From positions 3,171,501 to 3,235,500 of the forward strand of contig NZ_CP155729.1 in NCBI RefSeq assembly GCF_039724765.1: DNA of 64,000 bases. The letters run 5' to 3'. Source of the stretch: Sagittula stellata E-37. GTDB taxonomy: Bacteria; Pseudomonadota; Alphaproteobacteria; Rhodobacterales; Rhodobacteraceae. Both the position numbers and the translations under genes were made by a program. Each line of letters opens with the position of its first letter. Position 1 is the stretch's first letter. Below the pieces are notes generated by a model, which was given only the letters and a program-made list of their open reading frames with translations, ran no database searches and was not told the DNA's origin. This document shows, in pieces, positions 1 to 8,949 of the stretch.

Positions 1-651
1 GATACGGCCGCAAGGAGAGGTCAAAGCCCGGCTCAAAAGGCCGGTGTACTTGCCCTCGATGTCGAAGAACCGGATTTCGCGGAAGTTGAACAGGTCGCCA
101 TAAAAGCGGAACCACGTGTCCATGTTGCCCTGGAACACGTTGTGCGTCAGGTGGTCGAGATAGTAGAACCCCACGCCCTTCGGCTTCGATTGCGCGATCC
201 AGTCGAACTCCTCGTTGTAGGGCGAGGTGTCGTAATACTGGTCGGTGAAATACAGCAGCGACCCGCCAATGCCCTTGATCGCGGGCCAGTCGACGGTCTT
301 GTCCGCACCTTCGTACGGCTCCGCCCCTTTGGCGACCGCATGTTCGAACGCCTTCTGAGCGTCGACCACGCGCCATGCCATCGACGGCGCGCAGGGGCCG
401 TGCTCTTCAACGAAACGCGCGGCAAAGCTGTCGGGATCGGCGTTCAGCACGTAGGTGATGTCGCCCTGCTGCCAAAGCTCCACCTGCTTGGACTTGTGGG
501 TTGCGACGTGCTCATACCCCATCCTGCGGAACAGCGCGCGCAGCTCTTCCGGGTCGGGATGGGCGAATTCCACGAATTCGAAGCCATCGGTCCCGGCCGG
601 GTTCTGTTCCGTGATGGTGGACTGCGGTGCGTCGTGCGGGAAAGGTCCCAT
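1..651 (-). CDS. hpd: 4-hydroxyphenylpyruvate dioxygenase, N-terminal part (runs off window)
   Basis: This is the first 217 codons of a non-haem Fe(II) dioxygenase that converts 4-hydroxyphenylpyruvate to homogentisate in tyrosine catabolism. The N-terminal VOC half is visible (about residues 22-150, with a conserved SMAWRVVDA stretch near 90-98). The second half opens with LDHLTHNVF at residues 165-173, whose histidine (H167) is the first iron ligand in the family. The remaining ligands lie outside the window. ATG at 651-649 is preceded by a GAGGA-type ribosome site. A divergent Lrp/AsnC regulator starts 129 bases away and is the likely controller. The family assignment is firm; the gene is cut only by the window edge. 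Confidence 0.93.
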   Translation of the reverse strand, partial: MGPFPHDAPQSTITEQNPAGTDGFEFVEFAHPDPEELRALFRRMGYEHVATHKSKQVELWQQGDITYVLNADPDSFAARFVEEHGPCAPSMAWRVVDAQKAFEHAVAKGAEPYEGADKTVDWPAIKGIGGSLLYFTDQYYDTSPYNEEFDWIAQSKPKGVGFYYLDHLTHNVFQGNMDTWFRFYGDLFNFREIRFFDIEGKYTGLLSRALTSPCGRI

Positions 652-715
652 GGTGTCCTCCTGTTCGTGCGTGTTTTGGTTTCCTGCCTCCAGTATGCCT
701 TTACCCGCACGCGGC

Positions 716-756
716 TTGCGCGCATTCTTCGCCCTCAGGGAACGATCCACGCGCAA
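716..756. promoter_or_regulatory. Inverted repeat between hpd and its Lrp-type neighbour
   Basis: TTGCGCG at 716-722 is mirrored by CGCGCAA at 750-756, inside the 128-base divergent intergenic region. Lrp/AsnC proteins often bind spaced inverted repeats in such positions. The repeat is seen; its role as an operator is inference, and GC-rich 7-mers can arise by chance. Confidence 0.3.
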
Positions 757-779
757 GATTCGCACGAACCGGAGGAAAC

Positions 780-1256
780 ATGCACGAAAGCCGCGCCGAC
801 CTCGATCAGACCGACGTCGCCCTTCTGGAGCGTCTCCAGACTCGCGGACAGGCCACCGCACAGGAACTGGGCGAGGCGCTGAACCTCTCGGCCAGCCAGG
901 CAGGGCGTCGGCGGCAGCGGCTGGAGGAAACCGGCGTGATCCGTGGATACCGCGCCACGCTCGACCCTGCGCGGCTGGGCCTCGATGTGCAGGCCTTCGT
1001 TCAAGTGCAGCTTGGCCGCCACGGCGCCGAGGAAGGCGCGGCCTTCGCCCGGCTCCTGCGCACCCGGGCCGAGATCACCTCGGCCTGGACCATGACCGGC
1101 GAGGCCGACTACCTCCTGCGGGTCTATTGCTCCGACCTGCCCGCGCTGAACACGCTGATTCATCAGGTCCTGCTCGCCCATCCGGTCGTCTCGCGGGTGC
1201 ACAGCCAGATCGTCATGGACCAACCCAAGGCGGACGCCCCCCTGCCCATCGGCTGA
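780..1256 (+). CDS. Lrp/AsnC family transcriptional regulator, likely regulator of hpd
   Basis: A 158-residue Lrp/AsnC protein. An N-terminal winged HTH (about residues 8-60) begins LDQTDVALLERL and contains LSASQAGRRRQRLEETG. It is followed by a RAM/AsnC ligand domain (about 70-145) with a typical TGEADYLLRVYC strand. ATG at 780 is chosen over an upstream in-frame ATG because GGAGG at 771-775 lies at ideal spacing and the protein then has the family's normal length. It is transcribed away from hpd, the usual arrangement for a local regulator responding to an aromatic amino acid or its breakdown product. The ligand is not deducible. Confidence 0.9.
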   Translation: MHESRADLDQTDVALLERLQTRGQATAQELGEALNLSASQAGRRRQRLEETGVIRGYRATLDPARLGLDVQAFVQVQLGRHGAEEGAAFARLLRTRAEITSAWTMTGEADYLLRVYCSDLPALNTLIHQVLLAHPVVSRVHSQIVMDQPKADAPLPIG

Positions 1257-1434
1257 CGGATGGAACCTTCCGTCACCGCCCGGCACCCAAGTGACGGACC
1301 CCATTGACGGAAACGCGCACCGGCAATAATCGCCGCCACGCACGGACCCGATCCGTGAGACTCGTGCCGCCCGCCGCGTGCCCGCCCCCGACAAGGGAGA
1401 CGGGAAACAAGCGGGCCCTATGAAGTGACAAGGA

Positions 1435-2385
1435 ATGACCGGAGCTCTCTTCTCCTCCGGCGTGCCCGCGGTCGACAGCCGTGCGGGCTTTGCCGAAAAC
1501 ATGGCGCACCTGGGCGACCTGCCCGCTGCCATCTGCATCCTCGAACAGGCGCTTGAGCTGGCCCCGGACTGGGCCGCCGGCTGGTTTCGGCTGGGCGAGT
1601 ACCTGAAGGCCGCGGGCGACATCCCCGCCGCCGCCGACGCCTGGACCCGCGCGGTCGAGGCAGACCCGAAGGACCCGCTGGGTGCGGGCATCAACCGCGA
1701 CCTCGCGCGGGAGGTGCCGGTCACCGAAACCCTGCCGCCCGCCTTCGTCGAACTGCTCTTCGACCAATACGCGCCGCGCTTCGAACGCGCGCTGCGCGAC
1801 CGCCTCGTCTATCGCGGGCCGGAAGAGATTCTGGCCGCGCTGAAGACCGCCGGGCTAGGCCGCGCGGACCACGCGCTCGACCTCGGATGCGGCACAGGCC
1901 TGATGGGCGAACTGCTGCGGCCGCATGTGACACGCCTGGACGGGCTGGATCTGTCGCAGCACATGCTTCACGAGGCGGAGGCGAAAGGCGTTTACGACCT
2001 CCTCGAAAAGCAGAACATCGCCACGTTGGACCGGCGCCCGGGCCGTTACGACCTGATCGTCGCGGCGGATGTCTTCAACTACCTCGGTGCACTCGAACAG
2101 CCGGTGGCCTGGGCGGTCGACGCGCTGCGGCCCGGCGGGCTTTTCTCGTTCACCGTGGAACTTGGCGACGCGCCCGTCCTGCTGCGGGAAACCCGGCGTT
2201 TCGCCCATTCGCGCGACTATGTCGAGACGCTGCTGGCCGATGCGGGCCTGACCGTCGCCTACCTGGCAGAGGTCGTCCTGCGCGAGGATCGCGGAGAAGC
2301 TGTGCGCGGCTTGACCGTCGCCGCACGTCGCGGGATGCCCATGGACCGTGCCACCGACGGTTCGGAACTGGCCACCGCCGACTGA
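1435..2385 (+). CDS. TPR-containing class I SAM-dependent methyltransferase
   Basis: A 316-residue protein. Residues about 20-85 form a tetratricopeptide segment (LPAAICILEQALELAPDW, then GDIPAAADAWTRAVEADP), with two helical repeats of the TPR pattern. Residues about 135-290 are a Rossmann methyltransferase with motif I LDLGCGTGLMGELL and the following acidic LDGLDLS loop that holds S-adenosylmethionine. The substrate is unknown; TPR-methyltransferase fusions usually modify proteins or small metabolites. The start ATG follows AAGG at 1430-1433. The gene is convergent with pyc. No membrane segment or signal peptide is seen. Confidence 0.85.
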   Translation: MTGALFSSGVPAVDSRAGFAENMAHLGDLPAAICILEQALELAPDWAAGWFRLGEYLKAAGDIPAAADAWTRAVEADPKDPLGAGINRDLAREVPVTETLPPAFVELLFDQYAPRFERALRDRLVYRGPEEILAALKTAGLGRADHALDLGCGTGLMGELLRPHVTRLDGLDLSQHMLHEAEAKGVYDLLEKQNIATLDRRPGRYDLIVAADVFNYLGALEQPVAWAVDALRPGGLFSFTVELGDAPVLLRETRRFAHSRDYVETLLADAGLTVAYLAEVVLREDRGEAVRGLTVAARRGMPMDRATDGSELATAD

Positions 2386-2408
2386 CCGCCACGAAGGCAA
2401 AGCAAAAC

Positions 2409-2432
2409 GGCGCGAGGGTGACCCCCCGCGCC
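2409..2432. terminator. Possible stem-loop between convergent genes
   Basis: GGCGCGAGGG, TGAC loop, CCCCCGCGCC: a ten-pair stem with one A-C mismatch, between the convergent ends of the methyltransferase and pyc. There is no U-tract on either side, so the terminator role is weak inference. Confidence 0.35.
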
Positions 2433-2461
2433 CTGCCTTTCCGCCCCCCGAAGGGCCGGTT

Positions 2462-5400
2462 TCACTCCATCTCGACCAGCAGGTCCTTGGCGTCGATCTG
2501 GCCGCCAGCGGCGACATGCACCGCTTTCACCGTGCCGTCCCGTTCGGCGTGCATGCCCGATTCCATCTTCATCGCCTCGATGGTCAGCAGCAGGTCGCCG
2601 GTTTTGACCTTGTCGCCCGGCTTCACAACGATGGAGGACACCACCCCCGGCATCGGCGCGCCGATGTGGTTCGGGTTGCCGACCTCCGCCTTCGGCCGCG
2701 CGCCGCTTGCCGCCTTGGCCTTGCGGTCGGGTACGCGGATCGCGCGCGGCTGGCCGTTCAACTCGAAGAACACCCGCACCTCGCCATCGTCCTGCGTGCC
2801 GCCCACCGCCTGCAACCGGATCTCCAGCGTCTTGCCGGGGTCGATCTCGGCGGTGATCTCTTCGCCCGGCTCCATGCCGTAGAAGAAGGTCCGCGTCGGC
2901 AGCACCCGCACCGGGCCGTAGGTTTCGTGCCGCGCGGCGTAGTCGGTGAAGACCTTGGGATACATCAGGTAGCCGTTCAGGTCCTCGTCGTCGAACTCCA
3001 CGCCTTCGATGGTCTTTTCCAGCTCGGCACGCTTCTCGGAGATGTCGACCGGCGCCGCCTTCAGGCCGGGCCGCTCGGTAAAGGGTTTCTCGTCTTTCAG
3101 GATCTTCTTCTGGATCTTCTTCGGCCAGCCGCCCGGCGGCTGCCCGAGGTTGCCCTTCATCATGTCGATGACCGAATCCGGGAAGCTGAGGTCGGTCTTC
3201 GGGTCTTCCACCTCGGCACGCGTCAGACCCTGGCTGACCATCATCAGCGCCATGTCCCCCACAACCTTCGAGGACGGCGTCACCTTCACGATGTCGCCGA
3301 ACATCTGGTTCACGTCGGCATAGGTCTGGGCGACCTCGTGCCAGCGCTCTTCCAGACCCAGCGACCGCGCCTGCGCCTTCAGGTTGGTGAACTGACCGCC
3401 CGGCATCTCGTGGAGGTAGACCTCCGAGGCCGGGGCCTGCATCCCGGATTCGAACGCCGCATACTGGCCGCGCACCGCCTCCCAGTAGTTGGAGATCGCG
3501 CGGATCGCCCCCATGTCGAGGCCGGTGTCCCGCTCGGTGAAGCGCAACGCTTCGACCACCGAGCCCAGCGTCGGCTGCGATGTGTTGCCCGACAGCGCGT
3601 CCATCGCGGCATCGACACAGTCCACGCCGGCACGCGAGGCCTCCATGATCGTGGCAATCGCCGCGCCCGAGGTGTCGTGCGTGTGGAAGTGGACCGGCAG
3701 GCCGACCTCTTCCTTCAGCGTCTTCACCAGCGTGTAGGCGGCATTGGCCTTCAGCAGGCCCGCCATGTCCTTCAGGCCCAGCACGTGGGCGCCCGCGTCC
3801 CGCAGCTCCTTGGCCATGGAGACATAGTACTTCAGGTCGTACTTGGACCGGTCCGGGTCCAGCATGTCGCCGGTGTAGCAGACCGTGCCTTCGAGGATCT
3901 TGCCGCTCTCCAGAACTGCATCCATCGCGACGCGCATGTTCTCCACCCAGTTGAGCGAATCGAACACGCGGAAGACGTCGACGCCTGTCTCTGCCGCCTG
4001 CTTCACGAAGAACTGGACGACGTTGTCGGGATAGTTGGTGTAGCCCACCCCGTTCGCGCCGCGCAGCAGCATCTGCGTCAGCAGGTTGGGCATCCGGGCA
4101 CGCAGGTCCCGCAGGCGTTGCCAGGGGCATTCCTGCAGGAAGCGATAGGCCACGTCGAAGGTTGCCCCGCCCCAGCACTCCATCGAGAAGAGCTGCGGCA
4201 GGTTGTGAGCATAGGCGGGCGCCGCGCCGATCATGTCGATCGACCGCATCCGCGTGGCCAGAAGCGACTGGTGGCCGTCGCGCATCGTCGTGTCGGTGAT
4301 CAGAAGCTGCTTCTGCTCAAGCATCCAGTCGGCGACCGCCTTCGGCCCCTTCTCCTCCAGCAGCGTCTTGGTCCCCGGCGCGGGCGCGTCGGCGCGCAGC
4401 ATCGGCGGCTTTGCGGGCTTCAGGTCCGGATGCGGCATGGCGCGGCCCTGCACCTCCGGATGACCGTTCACCGTGATGTCGGCGATGTAGGTCAGCACCT
4501 TGGTGCCCCGGTCGCGGCGCTTCTGGAAGTCGAACAGCTCCGGCGTCGTGTCGATGAACTTCGTGGTGTACTGGTTGTTCAGGAACGTTGGGTGCTTCAG
4601 CAAGTTGATGACGAACTCGATGTTCGTGGTCACGCCCCGGATGCGGAATTCGCGCAGGGCGCGGTCCATCCGCTTGATCGCTTTCTCGGGCGTCGGCGCC
4701 TTGGCCGTCACCTTCACAAGCAGCGAATCGTAGAAGCGCGTGATGACCCCGCCCGCGTAGGCCGTGCCGCCGTCCAGACGGATGCCCATGCCCGTGGCCG
4801 AGCGATAGGCGGTGATGCGGCCGTAGTCGGGGATGAAGTTGTTGGTCGGATCCTCCGTGGTGATCCGGGTCTGCAACGCGTGGCCGGTCAGACGCACGTC
4901 GTACTGGCTGGCCTTGCCGGTGGCCTCGGACAGCGACTTGCCCTCAGCGATGAGGATCTGCGCCTGCACGATGTCGATGCCGGTGACTTCCTCGGTGACG
5001 GTGTGTTCCACCTGCACGCGCGGGTTCACCTCGATGAAGTAGAAAGCGCCGGTGTCCATATCCATAAGGAATTCGACCGTGCCCGCGCATTCGTAGTTCA
5101 CATGGGCGCAAATCTTGCGGCCCAGCTCGCAGATCTCCTCGCGCTGCGCCTCGCTGAGGTACGGTGCGGGTGCGCGTTCGACGACCTTCTGGTTCCGGCG
5201 CTGGACCGAACAGTCGCGTTCATAAAGGTGGTAGATGTTGCCCTGCTTGTCGCCAAGGATCTGTACCTCGACGTGACGGGCGCGGATGATCATCTTTTCA
5301 AGATAACCCTCGCCGTTGCCAAAGGCCGCCTCGGCCTCGCGCCGGCCTTCCAGCACCTTGTCCTTCAACTCCTTCGGACCTTCGATGGGGCGCATGCCGC

Positions 5401-5905
5401 GCCCGCCGCCCCCCCAGGACGCCTTCAGCATAAGCGGATAGCCGATCTCCTCGGCCTCCTTGGCAATGGCGTCGAAATCGTTGCCCAGCACATCGGTTGC
5501 CGGGATCACCGGGACGCCCGCCTCGATGGCGACCCGCCGGGCCGAGGCCTTGTCGCCAAGCGCGCGCATGGTCTCTGCCCGCGGCCCGATGAAGGTGATC
5601 CCCGCCGCGTCGCAGGCGTCGACGAAATCCGGGTTCTCCGACAGGAGGCCATAGCCCGGGTGGATCGCATCCGCGCCGCTTTCCTTGGCGACGCGAATGA
5701 TCTCATCGATCGCGAGATAGGCCTGCACCGGGCCAAGCCCTACTCCGATTCGATAGGCCTCGTCCGCCTTGAAGCGGTGAAGGCCCAGCTTGTCCTCTTC
5801 GGCAAAGACCGCGACGGTCTTCTTACCCATCTCGTTCGCCGCCCGCATGATGCGGATCGCGATTTCACCACGGTTGGCGACGAGAATTTTCTCGAAATCG
5901 GGCAT
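2462..5905 (-). CDS. pyc: Pyruvate carboxylase
   Basis: A 1147-residue single-chain biotin enzyme making oxaloacetate from pyruvate and bicarbonate with ATP (anaplerosis). An N-terminal biotin carboxylase (about 1-455) carries MIIRARHVEVQ and the FIEVNPRVQVEHTVTEEVTG active-site segment. The central carboxyltransferase (about 535-810) begins TDTTMRDGHQSLLATRMR and includes HFHTHDTSG. The C-terminal biotinyl domain has EAMKMESGM with the biotin lysine at K1113. Length and domain order match bacterial Pyc. ATG at 5905 has GAGAGGA upstream. A long ORF on the opposite strand over the same span is only its shadow. Confidence 0.98.
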   Translation of the reverse strand: MPDFEKILVANRGEIAIRIMRAANEMGKKTVAVFAEEDKLGLHRFKADEAYRIGVGLGPVQAYLAIDEIIRVAKESGADAIHPGYGLLSENPDFVDACDAAGITFIGPRAETMRALGDKASARRVAIEAGVPVIPATDVLGNDFDAIAKEAEEIGYPLMLKASWGGGGRGMRPIEGPKELKDKVLEGRREAEAAFGNGEGYLEKMIIRARHVEVQILGDKQGNIYHLYERDCSVQRRNQKVVERAPAPYLSEAQREEICELGRKICAHVNYECAGTVEFLMDMDTGAFYFIEVNPRVQVEHTVTEEVTGIDIVQAQILIAEGKSLSEATGKASQYDVRLTGHALQTRITTEDPTNNFIPDYGRITAYRSATGMGIRLDGGTAYAGGVITRFYDSLLVKVTAKAPTPEKAIKRMDRALREFRIRGVTTNIEFVINLLKHPTFLNNQYTTKFIDTTPELFDFQKRRDRGTKVLTYIADITVNGHPEVQGRAMPHPDLKPAKPPMLRADAPAPGTKTLLEEKGPKAVADWMLEQKQLLITDTTMRDGHQSLLATRMRSIDMIGAAPAYAHNLPQLFSMECWGGATFDVAYRFLQECPWQRLRDLRARMPNLLTQMLLRGANGVGYTNYPDNVVQFFVKQAAETGVDVFRVFDSLNWVENMRVAMDAVLESGKILEGTVCYTGDMLDPDRSKYDLKYYVSMAKELRDAGAHVLGLKDMAGLLKANAAYTLVKTLKEEVGLPVHFHTHDTSGAAIATIMEASRAGVDCVDAAMDALSGNTSQPTLGSVVEALRFTERDTGLDMGAIRAISNYWEAVRGQYAAFESGMQAPASEVYLHEMPGGQFTNLKAQARSLGLEERWHEVAQTYADVNQMFGDIVKVTPSSKVVGDMALMMVSQGLTRAEVEDPKTDLSFPDSVIDMMKGNLGQPPGGWPKKIQKKILKDEKPFTERPGLKAAPVDISEKRAELEKTIEGVEFDDEDLNGYLMYPKVFTDYAARHETYGPVRVLPTRTFFYGMEPGEEITAEIDPGKTLEIRLQAVGGTQDDGEVRVFFELNGQPRAIRVPDRKAKAASGARPKAEVGNPNHIGAPMPGVVSSIVVKPGDKVKTGDLLLTIEAMKMESGMHAERDGTVKAVHVAAGGQIDAKDLLVEME

Positions 5906-6102
5906 GTGTGTTGGTCCTCTCGCGCATGATTGTTGTCAGTTTGCGCAACATTATTACCTTGACGCCTTGCCGCACCGCGGCGCAAGAGGGGTTTGCAAAT
6001 TAATTTTTTGGCAAGGCCAGATTTGCAAACGCTCCGGCTTAATCCGTCATTAACGCCGACAAATTATTCGGTTGCGGAATGACCCGGGTCAAGGAGCCCA
6101 AC

Positions 6103-6579
6103 ATGTTCGACAGATCCGAGCGGCCTGCGGGCGCGCTTGCGCAAAGCCTCATGGCGCGCCCCGACTGGATGATCAGCCAACACCTCGATCAGCTCGACCG
6201 GGAGATCAGGACCCTCGGCTGTCTCACCCTGTCCCGAAAGGCATGGAAGCCCTGCACAATCGAGACTCTTGACCGGACGATCGTGCTTCGTTCCGTCGAG
6301 GACCTCGAAACCGCGATGCTGGCACAGGCCGACGACGACCACGCCCGCGGCATCGACCGCACCCTCCGCGTCGTCACCAAGGCAGAGGCGATTTCCGAAA
6401 AGCGCATCGACGGCGTTGTCATCACGGCACGCAAGATCGACGACTTCTTTCCGGCCCCTCCCATGCGGACCAACCTGCGGCTGACCCGGTGCAGCGACGA
6501 CTGGCAGGTGTCGCACATCGTCGTCCGTGTCTCGGCCGAGAGTTGGGCCTTCACCAGCCCGTTCCTGGCAGATCGCTGA
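6103..6579 (+). CDS. Hypothetical protein, 158 residues
   Basis: I do not recognise this protein. It is predicted soluble, with no signal peptide or membrane helix. The beginning is helical (QSLMARPDWMISQHLDQLDREI) and the second half is beta-rich, ending SHIVVRVSAESWAFTSPFLADR, so an NTF2-like fold is conceivable but unproven. ATG at 6103 is preferred over the in-frame ATG at 6079 because AAGGAG at 6091-6096 is correctly spaced. The 197-base region upstream, shared with divergent pyc, is clearly AT-rich (for example AAATTAATTTTTTGG) and probably holds promoters for both. Its 3' end overlaps the convergent dehydrogenase gene by 29 bases. Confidence 0.7.
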   Translation: MFDRSERPAGALAQSLMARPDWMISQHLDQLDREIRTLGCLTLSRKAWKPCTIETLDRTIVLRSVEDLETAMLAQADDDHARGIDRTLRVVTKAEAISEKRIDGVVITARKIDDFFPAPPMRTNLRLTRCSDDWQVSHIVVRVSAESWAFTSPFLADR

Positions 6580-7711
6580 GGGTCTCCGTCCGGCCACGCA
6601 GGTCCGTGGGCCGCGCCACGCCAAGCTGGCCGATGGCTGCCACAAGGTCGCGGCGCAGCATCTCGGTCAGGTGCGCCGGGCCATCTTCGCCAAGCGCGCA
6701 GACCGCGTAGTGCCAAGCGCGCCCCATCATGATGAAATCCGCGCCAAGCGCGATGCCCCGCAGCATGTCCAGCCCCGAATCGAAGCCGCTGTCGGCGATC
6801 ACCGGCAGCGTCGTGGCGGCGCGCACCTCCGGCAGCACCTCGGCCACGGCGGGGGCCGCGTCGAACTGGCGCCCGCCGTGGTTCGACACCCAGATGGCAT
6901 CGACGCCCGCCGCCTCAAGCCGCGCCGCATCGGAGGCGCGCATCACCCCCTTGACCACCAGCGGCCCGTCCCAGTGGTCCCGGATCCAGGTCACGTAATC
7001 CCAGTCCGGCGCGGTGCGCAGCAGGTAGCCCACATGCGCCGTCGGATCGCGGGTGGAAAGGTCGGTCGTGTACCGGTCGAGCGTCTTCATCCGCGGCATT
7101 CCCGCCCGCATCCGGGCCAGCGACCAGGCCGGTCTCAGGACGCATTGCGCGGCGATCCGGGGCGTCAGACGCGGCGGCTGCACCAGCCCGCCTTTCACCT
7201 GCGCCTCCCGCCGCGACGCCACCGGAACGTCGACGGTCAGCACCAGCACGCGGAACCCGCTGTCCTGCGCGCGCGCCAGCATGTCGAGGCGCACGTCGAC
7301 AGCGCGGGGCGGGTAAAGCTGGAACCAGCCCTGCCCCCCGGTCAGCGGCCCCACCTCTTCGGGCGTGGCCGTCGCCACCGTCGACAGCGTGTAGGGCAGA
7401 CCGGCCTGCGCCGCCCCCCGGGCCAGCATCGCCTCCGCGTCCGGCCACAACAGGCCCGACTGCCCGACCGGCGCCACCCCGAAAGGCAGCGGATGCGGCA
7501 CGCCCAGCAATTCCGTGGCCAGGTCCGGCGTCACCTCTCCGTCAAGGATCGACGGCACAAAGCCGATCCGGTCCAGCGCCGCACGGTTGCGCCGGGGGGT
7601 CGCGCCCGTCCCGGTCGCCGTGTCGAGGTAAGCCCAGGCAAAACGTGGCACGCGTCGCCTGGCCCGCTCTCTCAGGTCGGCGACGGTCATGTATCTCTGC
7701 TGCGGTTCCAT
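6551..7711 (-). CDS. FMN-dependent alpha-hydroxy-acid dehydrogenase/oxidase (LldD-like)
   Basis: A 386-residue TIM-barrel flavoprotein of the lactate/glycolate/mandelate oxidase family. It has the catalytic histidine in SNHGGRQFD (H278, with the following arginine R281), an N-terminal MTVADLRERARRRVPRFAW helix, PFGVAPVG and STVATATPEE FMN-binding segments, and ALGADFIMMGR at the end. The loop normally reading DGGxRxG is DSGFDSG here, so a usual arginine is replaced. The substrate (L-lactate or another 2-hydroxy acid) cannot be set from sequence. Start at 7711 gives normal length; ATG at 7690 is the alternative. The 3' end overlaps the convergent hypothetical gene. Confidence 0.88.
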   Translation of the reverse strand: MEPQQRYMTVADLRERARRRVPRFAWAYLDTATGTGATPRRNRAALDRIGFVPSILDGEVTPDLATELLGVPHPLPFGVAPVGQSGLLWPDAEAMLARGAAQAGLPYTLSTVATATPEEVGPLTGGQGWFQLYPPRAVDVRLDMLARAQDSGFRVLVLTVDVPVASRREAQVKGGLVQPPRLTPRIAAQCVLRPAWSLARMRAGMPRMKTLDRYTTDLSTRDPTAHVGYLLRTAPDWDYVTWIRDHWDGPLVVKGVMRASDAARLEAAGVDAIWVSNHGGRQFDAAPAVAEVLPEVRAATTLPVIADSGFDSGLDMLRGIALGADFIMMGRAWHYAVCALGEDGPAHLTEMLRRDLVAAIGQLGVARPTDLRGRTETLSDLPGTGW

Positions 7712-7837
7712 GTCCCATGTCTCGCCCGAAATCCGCGCGTCCGCCAGACCCCGCCGCATTCTCCGAAAATGTTCAGTTTTTTTTAAGCGCGATAGCCGAG
7801 GCTCTCCGCCAAGCGTTCCCGAACCCCGGAGTAGACC

Positions 7838-8878
7838 ATGCACGCGATGCTGTTGGACAGTGACATCCCCCGCCTGGACCGCCTCCAGATCGCGTTTCTG
7901 GAAGCGGGCATCCACGTGACCGGCTCCGGCAGCCTCTCTGTCGCCGAGTGCTGCCTGCGCCGGGCCGTGGCCGACGTGCTGCTGGTCGATCTGGACACGG
8001 CGGGCGCCTACCTGCCTGAGATCGTGACACTGGCAGAGCGGCGCAATCCCCGGCTGGTCACGCTTTTCCTGTCGGACGCCGTCTCTGCCGCCACCGACCG
8101 CTGGTCCGACCGCTTCGCATCGCTGCACTGCGTGCTCGAAGGCGTGTCGGAGGCCGGGCTGGTGGCCCGCATGGCCCGCGCCTCGCTTGCCGGTCGCGCG
8201 CGGTGTTCGGAGGTCGCGCAGAAGGCCGCCGCAGAGGTCCGCGCCGCCGCCGACCAGAACGCCCGCCACCGGGCAGAGGCCGCCAGGTCTCCGGTCGCGA
8301 CGCCCCAGGCCGCCGTCCCGCCGCAGCCCGCCGCAACCACGCAGCACGACATGCCGCACGCCGTGCAAGAGGCCCGTCATGACCCATCGGTCGCCGCGCG
8401 CGAGGCACACCTGAAGCAGCAGACCGCCGCCATGCGGACCACCCTCAGTGCGCCGCCGCGGCCCGATGCCCTATCCGCGCAGCGGTCCGCAGCCCCATCT
8501 GAAGACCTCCAAAGGACCGCGCCCCCCGTCGGCCCCGCGCTCAAGCCCAATGAGTATCCCGCGATTCGCATGCATCCCGCGCTGGCGGCCCAACGCGCCG
8601 CCGAGGCACAGACCCGCACCGCCGCCGCCGACAAAGCCCCTCAGGAACAGGCCCCGAAACCTGCGGCCCAGCCTGCGCTTGCCTCGATCCAGCCACTGCG
8701 GGCCCAGACCGCAGCCGCCGCCGTTCAGCCGCTGCGGCCGCAAACTGCCCCCACGCCCGCCCCCGCACATGCCCCTGCACAGGCCCCCGTAGCGGCGCCC
8801 GAAGAGACACCGCGCCCCGTCTTCCAGACTTCGCGGCGCAGGCTCGGCGTGACCTCCGGCGCGCTGATGTCCGCCTGA
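7838..8878 (+). CDS. Degenerate receiver-like protein with long Ala/Pro-rich tail
   Basis: A 346-residue protein. Residues about 1-110 look like a response-regulator receiver fold: MLLDSD at the start supplies the acidic pocket, LLVDLD near residues 47-52 sits where the phospho-acceptor aspartate is expected, and LVTLFLSDAVS lies where the conserved Ser/Thr strand falls. No output domain follows. Residues about 125-330 are a low-complexity Ala/Pro/Gln-rich tail, probably disordered, with recurring QPLRPQTA-like units, and the end is RRRLGVTSGALMSA. It is divergent from the hydroxy-acid dehydrogenase; a T8 tract and AT-rich bases at 7770-7790 probably mark the promoter. The function is unknown; signalling scaffold is inference. 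Confidence 0.72.
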   Translation: MHAMLLDSDIPRLDRLQIAFLEAGIHVTGSGSLSVAECCLRRAVADVLLVDLDTAGAYLPEIVTLAERRNPRLVTLFLSDAVSAATDRWSDRFASLHCVLEGVSEAGLVARMARASLAGRARCSEVAQKAAAEVRAAADQNARHRAEAARSPVATPQAAVPPQPAATTQHDMPHAVQEARHDPSVAAREAHLKQQTAAMRTTLSAPPRPDALSAQRSAAPSEDLQRTAPPVGPALKPNEYPAIRMHPALAAQRAAEAQTRTAAADKAPQEQAPKPAAQPALASIQPLRAQTAAAAVQPLRPQTAPTPAPAHAPAQAPVAAPEETPRPVFQTSRRRLGVTSGALMSA

Positions 8879-8949
8879 ACAAAGAAAACACGCGGAACAC
8901 AAGGCGAACACACCTTCCCCTTCCGGCGCCCCGGCGTTAGATTGGGGCA

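Noticed and set aside
2348..5929. 1193-codon open frame on the plus strand opposite pyc
   Set aside because: Its span mirrors pyc almost exactly; the protein is His/Arg/Val-rich with no family motif, the usual shadow of a GC-rich gene.
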